Of a DNA stretch of 64,000 nucleotides, positions 35,910-44,719 are shown in pieces (position 1 is the stretch's first letter; every line of letters begins with the position of its first letter). A program made the position numbers and the translations under genes. Below the pieces are notes generated by a model. The model was not told the DNA's origin, searched no databases, and saw only the letters and a list, made by a program, of their open reading frames with translations. Source of the stretch: Phreatobacter cathodiphilus (lineage in GTDB: Bacteria > Pseudomonadota > Alphaproteobacteria > Rhizobiales > Phreatobacteraceae); NCBI RefSeq assembly GCF_003008515.1, contig NZ_CP027668.1, positions 434,001 through 498,000 on the forward strand. Reading direction: 5' to 3'.

Positions 35910-36662
35910 ATGCGCCTCGCCGTCATCGCCGACATCCACGGCAACCTCCTCGCCCTCGAGGCGGTGCTCGCCGACATCGCTGCCCGGGGCGTGGACCTCA
36001 CGGTCAATCTCGGCGACTGCGTCTCGGGTCCGCTCTGGCCGGCCGAAACCGCCGCGCGGCTGATGGCGCTGGGCCTGCCGACGGTGCGCGGCAATCACGA
36101 CCGCTGGGTGGTCGAGGCGGAGGGAGAGGCGCTCTATTTCTCGGACAAGCTCGCCCGCGAGCGGCTGGACGCGGCGCAGCGCGCCTGGCTCGCTGGGCTC
36201 CCCATGCAGCGCGACGTCGACGGCGCAGGCCTTGCGGTGCGGCTGTTCCACGCCACCCCGGCCGACGACGACACCTACCTGATGGAGGACAAGCGCGACG
36301 GGCGCCTCGTCCAGTCGGAGGCCGCGACCATCCGGGCCCGCCTCGGTGACGTGGGCGCCGCCCGCCTCATGCTCTGCGGCCACAGCCACCTGCCGCGGCT
36401 TCTGGTCCTCGACGGGACCACCATCGTCAATCCCGGCAGTGTGGGACAGCCGGCCTATTCCGATCCGACGCCGCCCGACGCCCATGTCTCGGAGGCCGGC
36501 TCGCCCCACGCGCGCTATGCGGTGGTCACCATGGCGCAGGGCGCGGTGGTGAGCGTCGAGATGGTCGCCGTGGCCTATGATTGGGAAGCTGCGGCCCTGA
36601 AGGCCGAGAGCTACGGCCGGGCCGACTGGGCCCGCGGCCTGCGCACCGGCTTCGCCAAGTAA
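35910..36662 (+). CDS. Calcineurin-like metallophosphoesterase
   Basis: A 250-residue protein with all dimetal motifs: ADIHGN (residues 7-12), NLGDCVSG, RGNHD (60-64) and GHSH followed by NPGSVGQP. It belongs to the YfcE/MJ0936-like cluster of phosphodiesterases. The substrate is unknown. Its last 52 bases overlap the convergent pyroglutamyl peptidase gene. Confidence 0.92.
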   Translation: MRLAVIADIHGNLLALEAVLADIAARGVDLTVNLGDCVSGPLWPAETAARLMALGLPTVRGNHDRWVVEAEGEALYFSDKLARERLDAAQRAWLAGLPMQRDVDGAGLAVRLFHATPADDDTYLMEDKRDGRLVQSEAATIRARLGDVGAARLMLCGHSHLPRLLVLDGTTIVNPGSVGQPAYSDPTPPDAHVSEAGSPHARYAVVTMAQGAVVSVEMVAVAYDWEAAALKAESYGRADWARGLRTGFAK

Positions 36663-37276
36663 CCGCGGCCAGTGATGGCCAGTGCGGCTCCGACGGCGGC
36701 CTCGGCCAAATCGTCCGCCGTCATCCTGCGGGAAAAGGCACCGCGCGCGGATCGGCCGGCCTGCAGCGGCAGCGGCACGTGGACGAAGAGCGCGCGCTTC
36801 ACCTGATGGCGCTTCACCGCCTCCAGCGCCAGCCAATAGGCGAAGTTGCAGAGATAGTCCCCCGCCGAGGGCGACAGCCGGGCGTCTAAGCCGCTGCGCC
36901 GCAGCCGAGCGACGAGGGGTCCGCAGGCGAAGTCGGTCGGCACCCGCCATGCCCCCTCGGCAACGATGTCGGCGGAGACATGGAAGACGCCGGAGGCATC
37001 CGGCACCCGCCGCGACGTGACGTTATGGGCGTGCTTCTCGATGCGGATGTGTCCGGTGCGGCCGGCGAGGCCGAAGAGCAGGATCGCGTCCGGCCGGTGG
37101 CGCGCGATGAGGGCCGGCAGGTCGCGGGCGACCTCGGCATAGACGGTGTTGAACACTTGCCCAACGATGCGGATGCCGGGCAGGCGCAGCCCCGCCACCG
37201 CCTTCACCATGGCGGGCGTCGGATTGCGCTCCCAGCCGGGGAAGGGGCCGAAACCGGTGACGAGAAGGGTGGTCAC
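36611..37276 (-). CDS. pcp: Pyroglutamyl-peptidase I
   Basis: A 221-residue C15 cysteine peptidase with the complete triad at expected positions: E80 (HIRIEKHAHN), C143 (SAGDYLCN) and H166 (LFVHVPLP). It removes N-terminal pyroglutamate. The start is GTG at 37276, overlapping the aminotransferase stop as GTGA, so it is translationally coupled. A basic tail of about 15 residues extends into the opposite gene. Confidence 0.9.
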   Translation of the reverse strand: MTTLLVTGFGPFPGWERNPTPAMVKAVAGLRLPGIRIVGQVFNTVYAEVARDLPALIARHRPDAILLFGLAGRTGHIRIEKHAHNVTSRRVPDASGVFHVSADIVAEGAWRVPTDFACGPLVARLRRSGLDARLSPSAGDYLCNFAYWLALEAVKRHQVKRALFVHVPLPLQAGRSARGAFSRRMTADDLAEAAVGAALAITGRGYLAKPVRRPRAQSARP

Positions 37277-38484
37277 CGCAACCACGCCCCGAGCCGCTTC
37301 ACCGCTTCCTCCATGTCCGCCGTCGATCCGGCGAAGGAGAAGCGGACGGCGTGCATGCCGCCATAGGGGTCGAAGTCGGGCCCCGGCGTCGCGGCGATGC
37401 CGGTCTCGGCCAGCATGCGGCGGGCGAAGTCGAGGCTGTCGTTGGTGTAGCGGGAGACGTCGGCATAGACGTAGAAGGCTCCGTCCACCGGCAGGAGCCG
37501 GTCGAGCCCCGCCTTCGGCAGGCCCTCCAGCAGCACCCGGCGGTTCGCGGCATAGCCGGCCTTGATCACCTCGAGTTCGGCGGTGGCCCCGAAGGCCGCA
37601 AGCGCCGCTACCTGGGAGAGCTGCGGCGCCGAGATGAACAGGTTCTGCGCCAGGCACTCCACCGAGCGGGCGAGGCTCTCCGGCACGATCATCCAGCCGA
37701 TGCGCCAGCCGGTCATGCAGTAATATTTCGAGAAGGAGTTGATCACGACCACGTCGTCGCTGGTCTCCAGCGCCGTGTGGCAGGGCATCTCGTAGGAGAG
37801 CCCGTGATAGATCTCGTCGGAGATGAAGCGGATGCCGAGGTCGCGCGAGGCCTCCACCAGCGCCTTCAGTGCTTCCGGCGTCATCATCGTGCCCGTCGGA
37901 TTGGCGGGGCTGGCGATGAGAATGCCGTCGAGCTTCTTCTTCGCGTGTTCCGCCGCCAGCATCTGCGGCGTCACCGCCCAGCGCGTCGCCGCGGTCGTCT
38001 CGATGAAGACCACCTCGCAGCCCAGTGCCTCCAGGATGTTCTTGTAGGCGGGATAGCCGGGGCTGGCGATCGCCACCCGCGCGCCGTGCTCGAACAGGGC
38101 GAGGAAGGACAGGATGAAGGCCGAGGAGGATCCCATGGTCACCGCGATGCGGCCGGTGGGCACCTCCACCCCATGCGTCTCGGCATAGTGGCGGGCGATG
38201 CGCCGGCGCAGCTCCGGCGTGCCGAGAGCGAGCGTATAGCCGATCTGCCCGTCCATCAGGGCCTCGGCCGCGGCCTTGCGGATGCTCATGGGCGTCGGTG
38301 CGGCGGGCTGGCCCACCTCCATGTGGATGACGCTCTGCCCCTCCGCCTCGGCCTTCGCCGCCGCCGTCATCACGTCCATGACGAGGAATGGTGCCACCGA
38401 GCCCCGCCGGGTCGGATGGAGGATCTGGCGGGCAAGGTCCTGGCGCGTCATACTGTTAAAGTCCCGAAATGGCGGCCGCGTCAT
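37273..38484 (-). CDS. Class I/II PLP-dependent aminotransferase
   Basis: A 403-residue fold-type I aminotransferase with MEVGQPAAPTP, YTLALGTPELRRRIA, SPANPTGTMM, the DEIYHGL segment and the PLP lysine in NSFSKYYCMTGWRIGW. It resembles aspartate/alanine-type transaminases; exact substrates are unknown. I chose the ATG at 38484 with AAGGGGG upstream; another ATG at 38451 is possible. Coupling to pyroglutamyl peptidase suggests amino-acid recycling. Confidence 0.88.
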   Translation of the reverse strand: MTRPPFRDFNSMTRQDLARQILHPTRRGSVAPFLVMDVMTAAAKAEAEGQSVIHMEVGQPAAPTPMSIRKAAAEALMDGQIGYTLALGTPELRRRIARHYAETHGVEVPTGRIAVTMGSSSAFILSFLALFEHGARVAIASPGYPAYKNILEALGCEVVFIETTAATRWAVTPQMLAAEHAKKKLDGILIASPANPTGTMMTPEALKALVEASRDLGIRFISDEIYHGLSYEMPCHTALETSDDVVVINSFSKYYCMTGWRIGWMIVPESLARSVECLAQNLFISAPQLSQVAALAAFGATAELEVIKAGYAANRRVLLEGLPKAGLDRLLPVDGAFYVYADVSRYTNDSLDFARRMLAETGIAATPGPDFDPYGGMHAVRFSFAGSTADMEEAVKRLGAWLR

Positions 38485-38618
38485 GGTTTCGCCCCCTTGG
38501 CGCGCCAAGAGGGTCGCCAAGCGCCTATCACACGGGGCGGGCCGGGTCACCGCTCTCTCCCTGTTGTGACCGGCCCCCGCGTTGACCCCCGTCAGCCTGC
38601 TCCTTAGGATTCCGAGCG

Positions 38619-39998
38619 ATGACGTCGTTCACATTTCCGCTTCGCGCCGCGGCTGCGGCCCTCGCCGGCCTGATGGCGATGACGCCCGCCGCCGAGGCCC
38701 AGATGCCGGGCGGCCTGCCGATCATCCGCGACACGGAGATCGAGAATCTCCTGCGCGACTACGCGCGGCCGCTGTTCCGCGCCGCCGGTGTCGGCGGCAG
38801 CCAGACCAACGTCATCATCGTCAACAACCGCGGCTTCAACGCCTTCGTCGCCAACGGCCGCCGCATCTTCATCAATGCCGGCGCCATCCTCGATTCGCGC
38901 ACGCCGAACGAGCTGATCGGCGTCATGGCCCATGAGACCGGCCACATCGCCGGCGGCCATCTCGCCCGCCTGCGCGAGGCAGTGGAGCGCGCCCAGATCA
39001 TCGCCGCCCTCGGCATGATCGTCGGCGCCGCGGGCGTCGCCGCGAGCGCTGCGACCGGCGGCGGCCGGTCCGGCGTCGGTGAGGCTGCGCCCGGCGCCAT
39101 CACCGCCGGCGCCCATATGGGCATGCGCTCGCTCCTGTCCTACCAGCGGGGCGAGGAGGCGGCCGCCGACCGCGCCGCCATCAACTACCTCAACGCCACC
39201 GGCCAGTCGGCGAAGGGCATGGTCGAGACGTTCCGCCGCCTGCAGAACGAGACCATGTTCGTCGCCCGCCACGTCGACCCCTATACGGTCAGCCACCCCA
39301 TGCCGGCCGACCGCATCGCCATCATCGAGCCGCTCGCCAAGGCCAGTCCCCATTACGGCAAGGTCGATCCGCCGGCGCTGGACGCCCGGCACCAGCTGGC
39401 GCGCGCCAAGCTCGCCGGCTTCCTCGACCGGTCGGACGCCATCACCCGGCGCTATCCCCCGTCCGACACGTCGCTGCCGGCGCGCTATGCCCGCACCATC
39501 CAGATGTTCCGCTTCGGTGACCGCACTCGCGCCGCCGGCATGGCCGACGACCTGATCCGCTCCCAGCCGAACAACCCCTATTTCCACGAGATCAAGGGGC
39601 AGATCCTGCTGGAGACCGGGCAGCCCGCGGCCGCCATGGGGCCGCTGCGTCGCGCCGTGTCGCTGGCGCCCAATGCCGGCCTCATCCGGATCATGCTCGG
39701 GCACGCTCTCGTCGCCTCCGGCAACAATGCCGTGCTGGACGAGGCCATCCGCGAACTGCGTCTCGCCCTCCAGCGCGAGCCGGAGGCCGGCGACGGCTAT
39801 CGCCAGCTCGCCATCGCCTATGGCCGCAAGAACGACCGCGGCCAGGCCGATCTCGCCTCCGCCCAGGCGGCCTATCATTCCGGCGACCTGGCGACCGCGC
39901 GCGGTCTCGCCCGCCGCGCCCAGGGCTCGCTGCCGACCGGTTCTCCCGGCTGGCTCATCGCCGAAGACATCTACAATCAGCGCCCCCGGCGCAACTGA
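38619..39998 (+). CDS. BepA-like M48 metalloprotease with TPR-type C-terminus
   Basis: A 459-residue protein with a signal peptide (cleavage near AEAQM), HExxH zinc motif HETGH (105-109) and downstream acidic motif EEAAADR (179-185). C-terminal helical repeats (about 270-440; FHEIKGQILLETGQPAAA) resemble TPRs. It likely works in periplasmic outer-membrane protein quality control, as E. coli BepA does. It is followed 11 bases later by a DsbA-like gene, a fitting partner for envelope folding. Confidence 0.92.
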   Translation: MTSFTFPLRAAAAALAGLMAMTPAAEAQMPGGLPIIRDTEIENLLRDYARPLFRAAGVGGSQTNVIIVNNRGFNAFVANGRRIFINAGAILDSRTPNELIGVMAHETGHIAGGHLARLREAVERAQIIAALGMIVGAAGVAASAATGGGRSGVGEAAPGAITAGAHMGMRSLLSYQRGEEAAADRAAINYLNATGQSAKGMVETFRRLQNETMFVARHVDPYTVSHPMPADRIAIIEPLAKASPHYGKVDPPALDARHQLARAKLAGFLDRSDAITRRYPPSDTSLPARYARTIQMFRFGDRTRAAGMADDLIRSQPNNPYFHEIKGQILLETGQPAAAMGPLRRAVSLAPNAGLIRIMLGHALVASGNNAVLDEAIRELRLALQREPEAGDGYRQLAIAYGRKNDRGQADLASAQAAYHSGDLATARGLARRAQGSLPTGSPGWLIAEDIYNQRPRRN

Positions 39999-40009
39999 GG
40001 ACGTAATCC

Positions 40010-40783
40010 ATGTTCAAGCGCCTGATCGCGCCGGCCCTCGCGGCCCTGCTCGCCGTGACCGCGCCCGTCCTCGCCCAGTCGGCGCCGCCGACGGCCGAGG
40101 AGCGCGCCCGCATCGAATCCATGATCAGGGACTATCTCCTGAAGAACCCGGAAATCCTCCAGGAGGCGCTCGTCGAGCTCGAAAAGCGCCAGGCCCAGGC
40201 CGAGGACCGCGCCCGCGCCGCCGCCTTCGCCGCCAACCGCGACGCCCTCTACCGCTCGCCCAATCAGGTGGTGCTCGGCAATCCCCAGGGCGACGTCACC
40301 CTGGTCGAGTTCTTCGACTACAATTGCGGCTTCTGCAAAAGGGCGCTGCCCGAGACCATGGAGCTGCTGCGCTCGGATTCGCGCCTGCGCATCGTGCTGA
40401 AGGACTTCCCCGTCCTCGGCCAGGGCTCGGTCGAGGCGGCGCAGGTCGCCGTCGCCCTGAAGATGCAGATCGCCCCGCCCAAATATCTCGAGTTCCACCA
40501 GAAGCTGCTCGGGGGCCGCGGCCAGGCCAACGGGGCCCGCGCCCTGGAGGTCGCCCGCGAGGTCGGCGCCGACATGACGCGCCTGCAGCGCGACATGCAG
40601 TCGCCCCAGGTCCAGCAGACGCTCGCCGAGAACATGCGCCTCGCCGAGATGCTGCGCATCAACGGCACGCCGACCTATGTGGTGGGTGACGAGGTGGTGG
40701 TCGGCGCGGTGGGCCTCGAAAAGCTGCGCGAGAACCTCGCCCGCGCCCGCACCGCCTGCGCCGCCCAGCCCAACATGTGCTGA
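40010..40783 (+). CDS. DsbA-family thiol:disulfide oxidoreductase (ScsC/Com1-like)
   Basis: A 257-residue periplasmic protein with a signal peptide (residues 1-23) and a charged helical stretch (about 28-75) resembling ScsC trimerisation stalks. A thioredoxin-fold domain follows, with active site C106-GF-C109 and cis-proline segment NGTPTYVV. It introduces or isomerises disulfides. It is probably cotranscribed with the M48 protease gene. Confidence 0.93.
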   Translation: MFKRLIAPALAALLAVTAPVLAQSAPPTAEERARIESMIRDYLLKNPEILQEALVELEKRQAQAEDRARAAAFAANRDALYRSPNQVVLGNPQGDVTLVEFFDYNCGFCKRALPETMELLRSDSRLRIVLKDFPVLGQGSVEAAQVAVALKMQIAPPKYLEFHQKLLGGRGQANGARALEVAREVGADMTRLQRDMQSPQVQQTLAENMRLAEMLRINGTPTYVVGDEVVVGAVGLEKLRENLARARTACAAQPNMC

Positions 40784-40880
40784 GGCGGGGGCGCGGCCTC
40801 GCAAGGGCGGCGAACCCGCGCCGTCCTCCTCGTCAGTCCCGGGCCAGGCCCGCGCATGACAACCTCTGAGCGCACCTGAC

Positions 40881-40906
40881 AAAAAGGGGACCCGCGGGTC
40901 CCCTTT
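40881..40906. terminator. Bidirectional intrinsic terminator
   Basis: A perfect 24-bp palindrome (40883-40906; AAAGGGGACCCG and its complement) with flanking A- and T-rich ends lies between two convergent genes. On the minus strand it gives a TTTTT run; on the plus strand TTTCT. Confidence 0.88.
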
Positions 40907-40940
40907 CTCGATCAGCCCGAACGGGCAGGGGGCTTTGCCC

Positions 40941-41345
40941 TCACTCGCGGACGTCGAAGCGGTAGGACTTCGACACGATGCGCCAGCCCTCGTTGAGCTT
41001 CATCAGCACCAGATAGTCGGTGAAGAAGCGCGGCAGAAGCGCGCACTGCACCTTCACGAAGGCGGTGCTCTCGTCCGAACGGTCCACCGTCACCACGAAG
41101 TCGTGGCGCGCATGGCCCTGGCCCTTGGCCGAGGGGCGCTTGGCGACCCGGTCCAGCCAGTCCTGGTAGGGCAGGACCTGCAACTCGCCCTTGTCCTGCC
41201 AGCGCAGATCGGCGGTCGGATGGAAGGCGGCGCCGAGCTTGTCGACGTCGCTCTCGTAGAGCCCGTCGAAATAGAGCTGGATCACCGCCTCGACGGTGGA
41301 ACGGTCATAGGCGGGCGTCGGCTTCAGGGCTTGTACGGCGGTCAT
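40941..41345 (-). CDS. Nuclear transport factor 2-like (SnoaL-type) protein
   Basis: A 134-residue single-domain cone fold (VEAVIQLYFDGLYESDVDKL, FHPTADLRW, DYLVLMKLNEGWRIVSKSYR) of the putative lumazine-binding/DUF4440-like group. Such proteins bind small ligands or act as isomerases; no catalytic residue can be assigned. The ATG at 41345 follows GAGGAGG. It is divergent from the DUF2267 gene. Confidence 0.82.
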   Translation of the reverse strand: MTAVQALKPTPAYDRSTVEAVIQLYFDGLYESDVDKLGAAFHPTADLRWQDKGELQVLPYQDWLDRVAKRPSAKGQGHARHDFVVTVDRSDESTAFVKVQCALLPRFFTDYLVLMKLNEGWRIVSKSYRFDVRE

Positions 41346-41500
41346 GTGTCGCCTCCTCAGGCTGGTATGCGGGGCGTGAGCAAAGCACAGCCGGGGCTCC
41401 GGCGAAACAGGCGGGCGCTTGCTCCCCGCCTGGCCGTTGGCCATAGTGCGCCGCAACCGACGGGGCAGTCAGCCGGAGCCGTCGAAGCCGGGAGACCATC

Positions 41501-41887
41501 ATGATTCAGGAGCTCATCAACCGCGTCGCGGCCGCTGCCGGCCTCGACGAAGGGCTCGCCGCCAAGGCCGTCGGCATGATCCTCGGCTTCCTCCAGAAAG
41601 AGGGTCCGCAGGCCGAGGTGCAGCAGATGCTGGCCGCCCTGCCGGGCGCCGAGGGCCTCATCGCCCAGAGCGAGGGCGGCGGTGGCGGCGGCCTCATGGG
41701 CATGATGGGCGGCATGATGGGCGGCGGCATCATGGGCCTCGGCGCCAACCTGATGGGCGCCGGCCTCGACATGGGCCAGATCTCCACGGTCGGCAAGGAA
41801 CTCATGGCCTTCGGCCGCGAGCACGCCGGGGAGGACGTCATGGGCCGCATCGTCGCCGGCACGCCGGGCCTGTCGCAGTTCGTCTGA
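41501..41887 (+). CDS. DUF2267-like protein with Gly/Met-rich linker
   Basis: A 128-residue protein with an N-terminal helical domain (1-55; MIQELINRVAAAAGLDEGLA), a Gly/Met-rich stretch (about 58-90, repeated GGMMGGG-like units) and a C-terminal helix ending PGLSQFV. It resembles a DUF2267-type protein common in Rhizobiales. The function is unknown. The low-complexity linker suggests flexible or assembly behaviour. Confidence 0.75.
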   Translation: MIQELINRVAAAAGLDEGLAAKAVGMILGFLQKEGPQAEVQQMLAALPGAEGLIAQSEGGGGGGLMGMMGGMMGGGIMGLGANLMGAGLDMGQISTVGKELMAFGREHAGEDVMGRIVAGTPGLSQFV

Positions 41888-41928
41888 GGCCGATCGTTAG
41901 GGACTCGCAGGGGTCGTCGCCGCCTCTT

Positions 41929-42051
41929 CACCTCTCCCCGACGGGGAGAGGAAAGGCCGCAGGCCGGGTGAGGGGGCAAGCCTGCGCCGTTTGCTCTCCC
42001 CCGCACCCGCCTCGCTGTCGCTCGGCGACCTCTCCCCGCCGGGGAGAGGTG
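41929..42051. repeat. Palindromic repeat in the 348-bp gap before folP
   Basis: Two facing units of ACCTCTCCCCG...CGGGGAGAGG type with GGCCGGGTGAGGGGG and CTCCCCCGCACCC between them form the same family as 22628-22754. The remainder of the gap 41888-42235 shows no gene; the folP promoter must lie in its last ~180 bases, but I cannot place it. Confidence 0.85.
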
Positions 42052-42235
42052 ACGCTGCGGGACGCTGCGGCCGGAGAGGCTCCCCCCTGCAACCCCTGGA
42101 TCCCTTATCCCCCCGCTGCGCTCGGCCGGGGATGGCGGCCGACGGAGGCGGCATCCGCTCCCGTCCCGCGGAAGAGACGACCCCTGCCACGCCCGGTATT
42201 GACAGCGCCGGGGGCTTGGCGTCCAAGGCTGCCCC

Positions 42236-43084
42236 ATGGCGCCATCGTACACCCCCGACCCCATCCCGTCCGGCGGGCCGCTCGGCCGTTTCCTGCGTAA
42301 CGACCGCCCCGCCGTCATGGGCATCCTCAACCTGACGCCGGATTCCTTCTCCGACGCCGGGCGCTTTTTCGACCCCCTCGTCGCCATCCGCCATGCCGAG
42401 CGCATGGCGCATGAGGGCGCCGATATCCTGGACATCGGCGCCGAATCCACACGGCCCTACGGCGGCGCCGAGCCCGTCGATCGCGACGAGGAGATCGCCC
42501 GCCTGGCCCCCGTCCTGCCGGAGGTGGTGAAGCTCGGCCTGCCCGTCTCCATCGACACGATCAAGGCGGAGGTCGCCCGCTGGGCGCTCGACCAAGGCGC
42601 CCTCATCGTCAACGACGTCTGGGGCCTGCAGCGCGACCCCGCCATGGCGCCCCTCGTCGCCGAGCGCGGCGTTCCCGTCGTCGTCATGCACAACCGTGAC
42701 GGCGCCGATCCCGACCTCGACATCATGGCCGATGTGCTGGCCTTCCTCGCCCGTTCCGTCGCCATCGCCGAGGCCGCCGGCATCGCCCGCGACCGCATCG
42801 CGGTCGATCCCGGCATCGGCTTCGGCAAGACGCCGCTTCAGAGCATCGAGACGCTCGCGAAGCTCGACCGGCTGAAGGCCCTCGGCCTGCCCGTGCTGGT
42901 CGGCGCCTCGCGCAAGCGCTTCATCGACCTCGTCGACCCCTCCGGCGTCGACGAGCGCATCGGCGGGTCCCTCGCCTCCCATATCCTCGCCATGCAGGCG
43001 GGAGCCGCCATCATCCGTGCCCACGACGTCCGCGAGACGGTACAGGCGCTGAAGGTGGCTGCCGCCATCGGGAACGCCGCATGA
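42236..43084 (+). CDS. folP: Dihydropteroate synthase
   Basis: A 282-residue TIM-barrel enzyme with MGILNLTPDSFSD, DIGAESTRP, DPGIGFGKT and GASRKRFI motifs. It condenses p-aminobenzoate with dihydropterin pyrophosphate in folate synthesis. It is the first gene of folP-folB-folK; its stop overlaps the folB start as ATGA. Confidence 0.97.
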   Translation: MAPSYTPDPIPSGGPLGRFLRNDRPAVMGILNLTPDSFSDAGRFFDPLVAIRHAERMAHEGADILDIGAESTRPYGGAEPVDRDEEIARLAPVLPEVVKLGLPVSIDTIKAEVARWALDQGALIVNDVWGLQRDPAMAPLVAERGVPVVVMHNRDGADPDLDIMADVLAFLARSVAIAEAAGIARDRIAVDPGIGFGKTPLQSIETLAKLDRLKALGLPVLVGASRKRFIDLVDPSGVDERIGGSLASHILAMQAGAAIIRAHDVRETVQALKVAAAIGNAA

Positions 43085-43449
43085 CCGACCGCATCTTCCT
43101 CAAGGGCCTGCTGGTTCATGCCCATCACGGCCTCCTGTCGCACGAGAGCGAGGTCGGCCAGCGCTTCGTCATCGACCTCGACATGGCGCTCGACCTGTCG
43201 GCCGCGGCGGCGAGCGACCATCTCGCCGACACCGTCTCCTATGCCGACGTCGCCGCGGTCACCGTCCGTACCTTCAAGGCGCGCAACTTCAAGCTGTTGG
43301 AAGCGGCGGCCGGCGCCGTGGCCGACGCGATCCTGTCCGCCTTCCCGCCCATCGCCGCCGTGACGGTGACGGTTCACAAGCCGCATGCGCCCATCGCCGC
43401 CATCTTCGACGACGTGGGCGTGGTCATGACGCGCCGGCGCCCCTCCTGA
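43081..43449 (+). CDS. folB: Dihydroneopterin aldolase
   Basis: A 122-residue protein with the folB pattern FLKGLLVHAHHGLLSHE, SYADVAAV, the catalytic region and HKPHAPI. It converts dihydroneopterin to hydroxymethyl-dihydropterin. The start overlaps folP (ATGA) and the stop overlaps folK (TGATG), so all three are coupled. Confidence 0.96.
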   Translation: MTDRIFLKGLLVHAHHGLLSHESEVGQRFVIDLDMALDLSAAAASDHLADTVSYADVAAVTVRTFKARNFKLLEAAAGAVADAILSAFPPIAAVTVTVHKPHAPIAAIFDDVGVVMTRRRPS

Positions 43450-43940
43450 TGGCCGAGGCGCTCATCGGCCTCGGCGGCAATGTCGGTGATGTTCGGGAGA
43501 CCCTCGACCGTGCGGTCGCGGCCTTCTGCGACGGCACGGCCGTGCGGCTCCTCGCCCGTTCCGCCGACTACGAGACGCCGCCCTGGGGCGTCACCGACCA
43601 GCCGGCCTTCGTCAATCTCTGCCTGAGGATCGCCACCGATCTCCCTCCGCGCGAACTCCTGAAGCGGGCGCTGGCGGTGGAGGCCTCCCTCGGCCGCGAC
43701 CGCGCTACGGGGCGGCGCTGGGGCCCTCGGCCGGTGGACATCGACATTCTCGCTTATGATGATGTGGTCCTCGACGAGCCCGACCTGCACCTGCCGCATC
43801 CGCGCATGACGGACCGGGCCTTCGTCCTGGTGCCGCTGGCGGAGATTGCGCCCGACTGGGTCGTCGGCGGTGTCCGTGTCGGAGATCTCGCCGCGCGCAT
43901 CGACAGCGCGGGCGTGACGCGCCTGCCGGACCGTCCCTAG
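43449..43940 (+). CDS. folK: 6-hydroxymethyl-7,8-dihydropterin pyrophosphokinase
   Basis: A 163-residue HPPK with GLGGNVGD, YETPPWG, FVNLCLRI and the magnesium/ATP segment RWGPRPVDIDIL. It makes the pyrophosphorylated pterin used by FolP. Its last 4 bases overlap the convergent methyltransferase gene. Confidence 0.97.
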   Translation: MAEALIGLGGNVGDVRETLDRAVAAFCDGTAVRLLARSADYETPPWGVTDQPAFVNLCLRIATDLPPRELLKRALAVEASLGRDRATGRRWGPRPVDIDILAYDDVVLDEPDLHLPHPRMTDRAFVLVPLAEIAPDWVVGGVRVGDLAARIDSAGVTRLPDRP

Positions 43941-44719
43941 GCGAAGCTCACGCGCGCGCGCCCCTGCGGGCTGAGGCGGATATGCGCGGCCGCGAGCATC
44001 TGCGGCATGACCTCGACGAAGGAGATGTCGGTGGCATCCAGCGCCGCATCAAGGGCGGCGGCGACGGCCGAGCCCTTCCGGGCGATGATCAGGTCGCTCA
44101 TGTCCGTGCTGGTCAGCGCGACGGGCACGAAATCCGCGCGCTTCAGGAAGCTGCCCACCGCCTCCAGCACCCCGAGGTTCTGGTTCATGCCCTTCTGGCT
44201 GTGGCAGCAGTCGTTGAGCATCATCACGCCGTCCTCGGCCAGCAGGTGCTGGTAGTAGAGGAGGTCGCGCAGCACATATTCGTACTGGTGGTTGGCATCG
44301 ACGTAGATGAAGTCGAAGGCGCCGTCGCCGTGCCGGTCGCGGATGCGCGCGAAGGCGGAGATGGTGTCGTCGCGGATGATCTCCACGTCGCCGCGCCCCT
44401 CGAAGCGCTGGCGCGCGACCTCGTAGGTCCTGTCGAAGGTGGCCTGGTCGGAGAGGCTGCCGCCGAAATAGCGCTCGAAGGCGGTCAGCGGCAGGATCCA
44501 GGGCGGTAGCCTGTCGAAATGGGAATAGGTCTTCAGCGCCTCGGCGCTCCAGGCGTCGACCAGGACGGAGTGGCGGGTCCCCAGCACATCCATCAGCCGC
44601 GTGGCGTTGTCGCCCTTGTGGACGCCGAGCTCGATCATCGCGGGCTGGCGGCCGAGCGTCGTGAAGGCGCCGGCGACGACGTCGTAGAGGCGGGCGCGGG
44701 GGCAGTCGACGACTTTCAT
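43937..44719 (-). CDS. Class I SAM-dependent methyltransferase (Methyltransf_24-like)
   Basis: A 260-residue protein with a SAM-binding start (MIELGVHKGDNATRLMDVLG), acidic motif DFIYVDANHQYEYV and MLNDCCHSQ. It resembles methyltransferases found in surface-glycan loci. The start overlaps the nucleotidyltransferase stop as TGATG, so the two are made together. The substrate is unknown; a sugar or sugar-nucleotide is plausible. Confidence 0.8.
   Translation of the reverse strand: MKVVDCPRARLYDVVAGAFTTLGRQPAMIELGVHKGDNATRLMDVLGTRHSVLVDAWSAEALKTYSHFDRLPPWILPLTAFERYFGGSLSDQATFDRTYEVARQRFEGRGDVEIIRDDTISAFARIRDRHGDGAFDFIYVDANHQYEYVLRDLLYYQHLLAEDGVMMLNDCCHSQKGMNQNLGVLEAVGSFLKRADFVPVALTSTDMSDLIIARKGSAVAAALDAALDATDISFVEVMPQMLAAAHIRLSPQGRARVSFA

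Noticed and set aside
35775-36950. Long in-frame extension upstream of the beta-helix protein
   Set aside because: It runs antisense through the phosphoesterase gene, while the Tat leader at 35774 marks the true start.
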